Assembly (NCBI GenBank): GCA_963997925.1
Contig: CAXEOX010000172.1
Location: 1-5,586, forward strand
DNA: 5,586 nt
From: UBA11650 sp963997925
GTDB taxonomy: Bacteria > Chloroflexota > Dehalococcoidia > Lucifugimonadales > UBA3495
Direction: 5' to 3'
A program made the translations under genes and the position numbers. The notes below the pieces were generated by a model. That model was not told the origin of the DNA, searched no databases, and worked only from the letters and a program-made list of their open reading frames with translations. Of this stretch, positions 5,461 to 5,586 are shown piece after piece. Positions within the stretch are counted from its first letter, which is position 1. The number at the start of each line of letters is the position of its first letter.

Positions 5461-5586
5461 GTCTACCTCTTCGCGAAGGAAATCACACCCTTCTAAGAAA
5501 TTGGTAAGACTATCTCCACTCTACAAGGCCACCGCCGCGTTTCAGGCGCAGGGTCCCCACGGATATTTATCCCCTTCCGGTAGCGG

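Noticed and set aside
5461..5586. Promoter or further gene upstream of the membrane protein
   Set aside because: Apart from the RBS and a 10-base CTTCGCGAAG palindrome at 5469-5478, I found no convincing -35/-10 pair and no reading frame with coding character before the window ends.

Overview
The window (about 58% GC by eye) looks like chromosomal DNA of an uncultivated environmental bacterium. It holds six protein genes, tightly packed, with canonical GGAG/GAGG ribosome binding sites. The best guess at host is a Chloroflexota of the SAR202/Dehalococcoidia type. That is inference from the local abundance of luciferase-like monooxygenases, a known expansion in SAR202, and from two palindromic intergenic repeats of a style common in such genomes. 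No rRNA, tRNA, CRISPR array, transposase or phage gene is visible.

Layout. Positions 50-4173 hold four genes on the minus strand. Read in the direction of transcription they are: a luciferase-like monooxygenase (LLM3, 3160-4173); a second one from a different subfamily (LLM2, 2051-2998); an aldo/keto reductase (1021-2040) starting 10 bases after LLM2; and a third luciferase-like oxidoreductase of the Rv2161c type (LLM1, 50-940). The LLM3/LLM2 gap carries a 75-base imperfect palindrome and a 14-base AT-rich palindrome. The aldo/keto reductase/LLM1 gap carries a C-rich hairpin with a 10-base tandem repeat. Diverging from LLM3 across a 166-base promoter region is a plus-strand isochorismatase-like hydrolase (4340-4927). 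It has a good sigma70-type promoter but a valine where the family's nucleophilic cysteine should be. Converging on it from the right is an unrecognised single-pass membrane protein with a cysteine-bearing extracytoplasmic domain (4987-5460).

How the genes may work together. Three flavin/F420-type oxidoreductases, an NADPH-type aldo/keto reductase and an isochorismatase-fold hydrolase suggest a set of enzymes for oxidising and cleaving organic substrates, possibly recalcitrant or heterocyclic carbon. The substrate cannot be read from the sequence. The three luciferase-like proteins carry different subfamily motifs, so they look assembled rather than recently duplicated. No stretch over 300 bases lacks a gene. 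I see no clearly new system; the most unusual points are the cysteine-less hydrolase and the intergenic palindromes.
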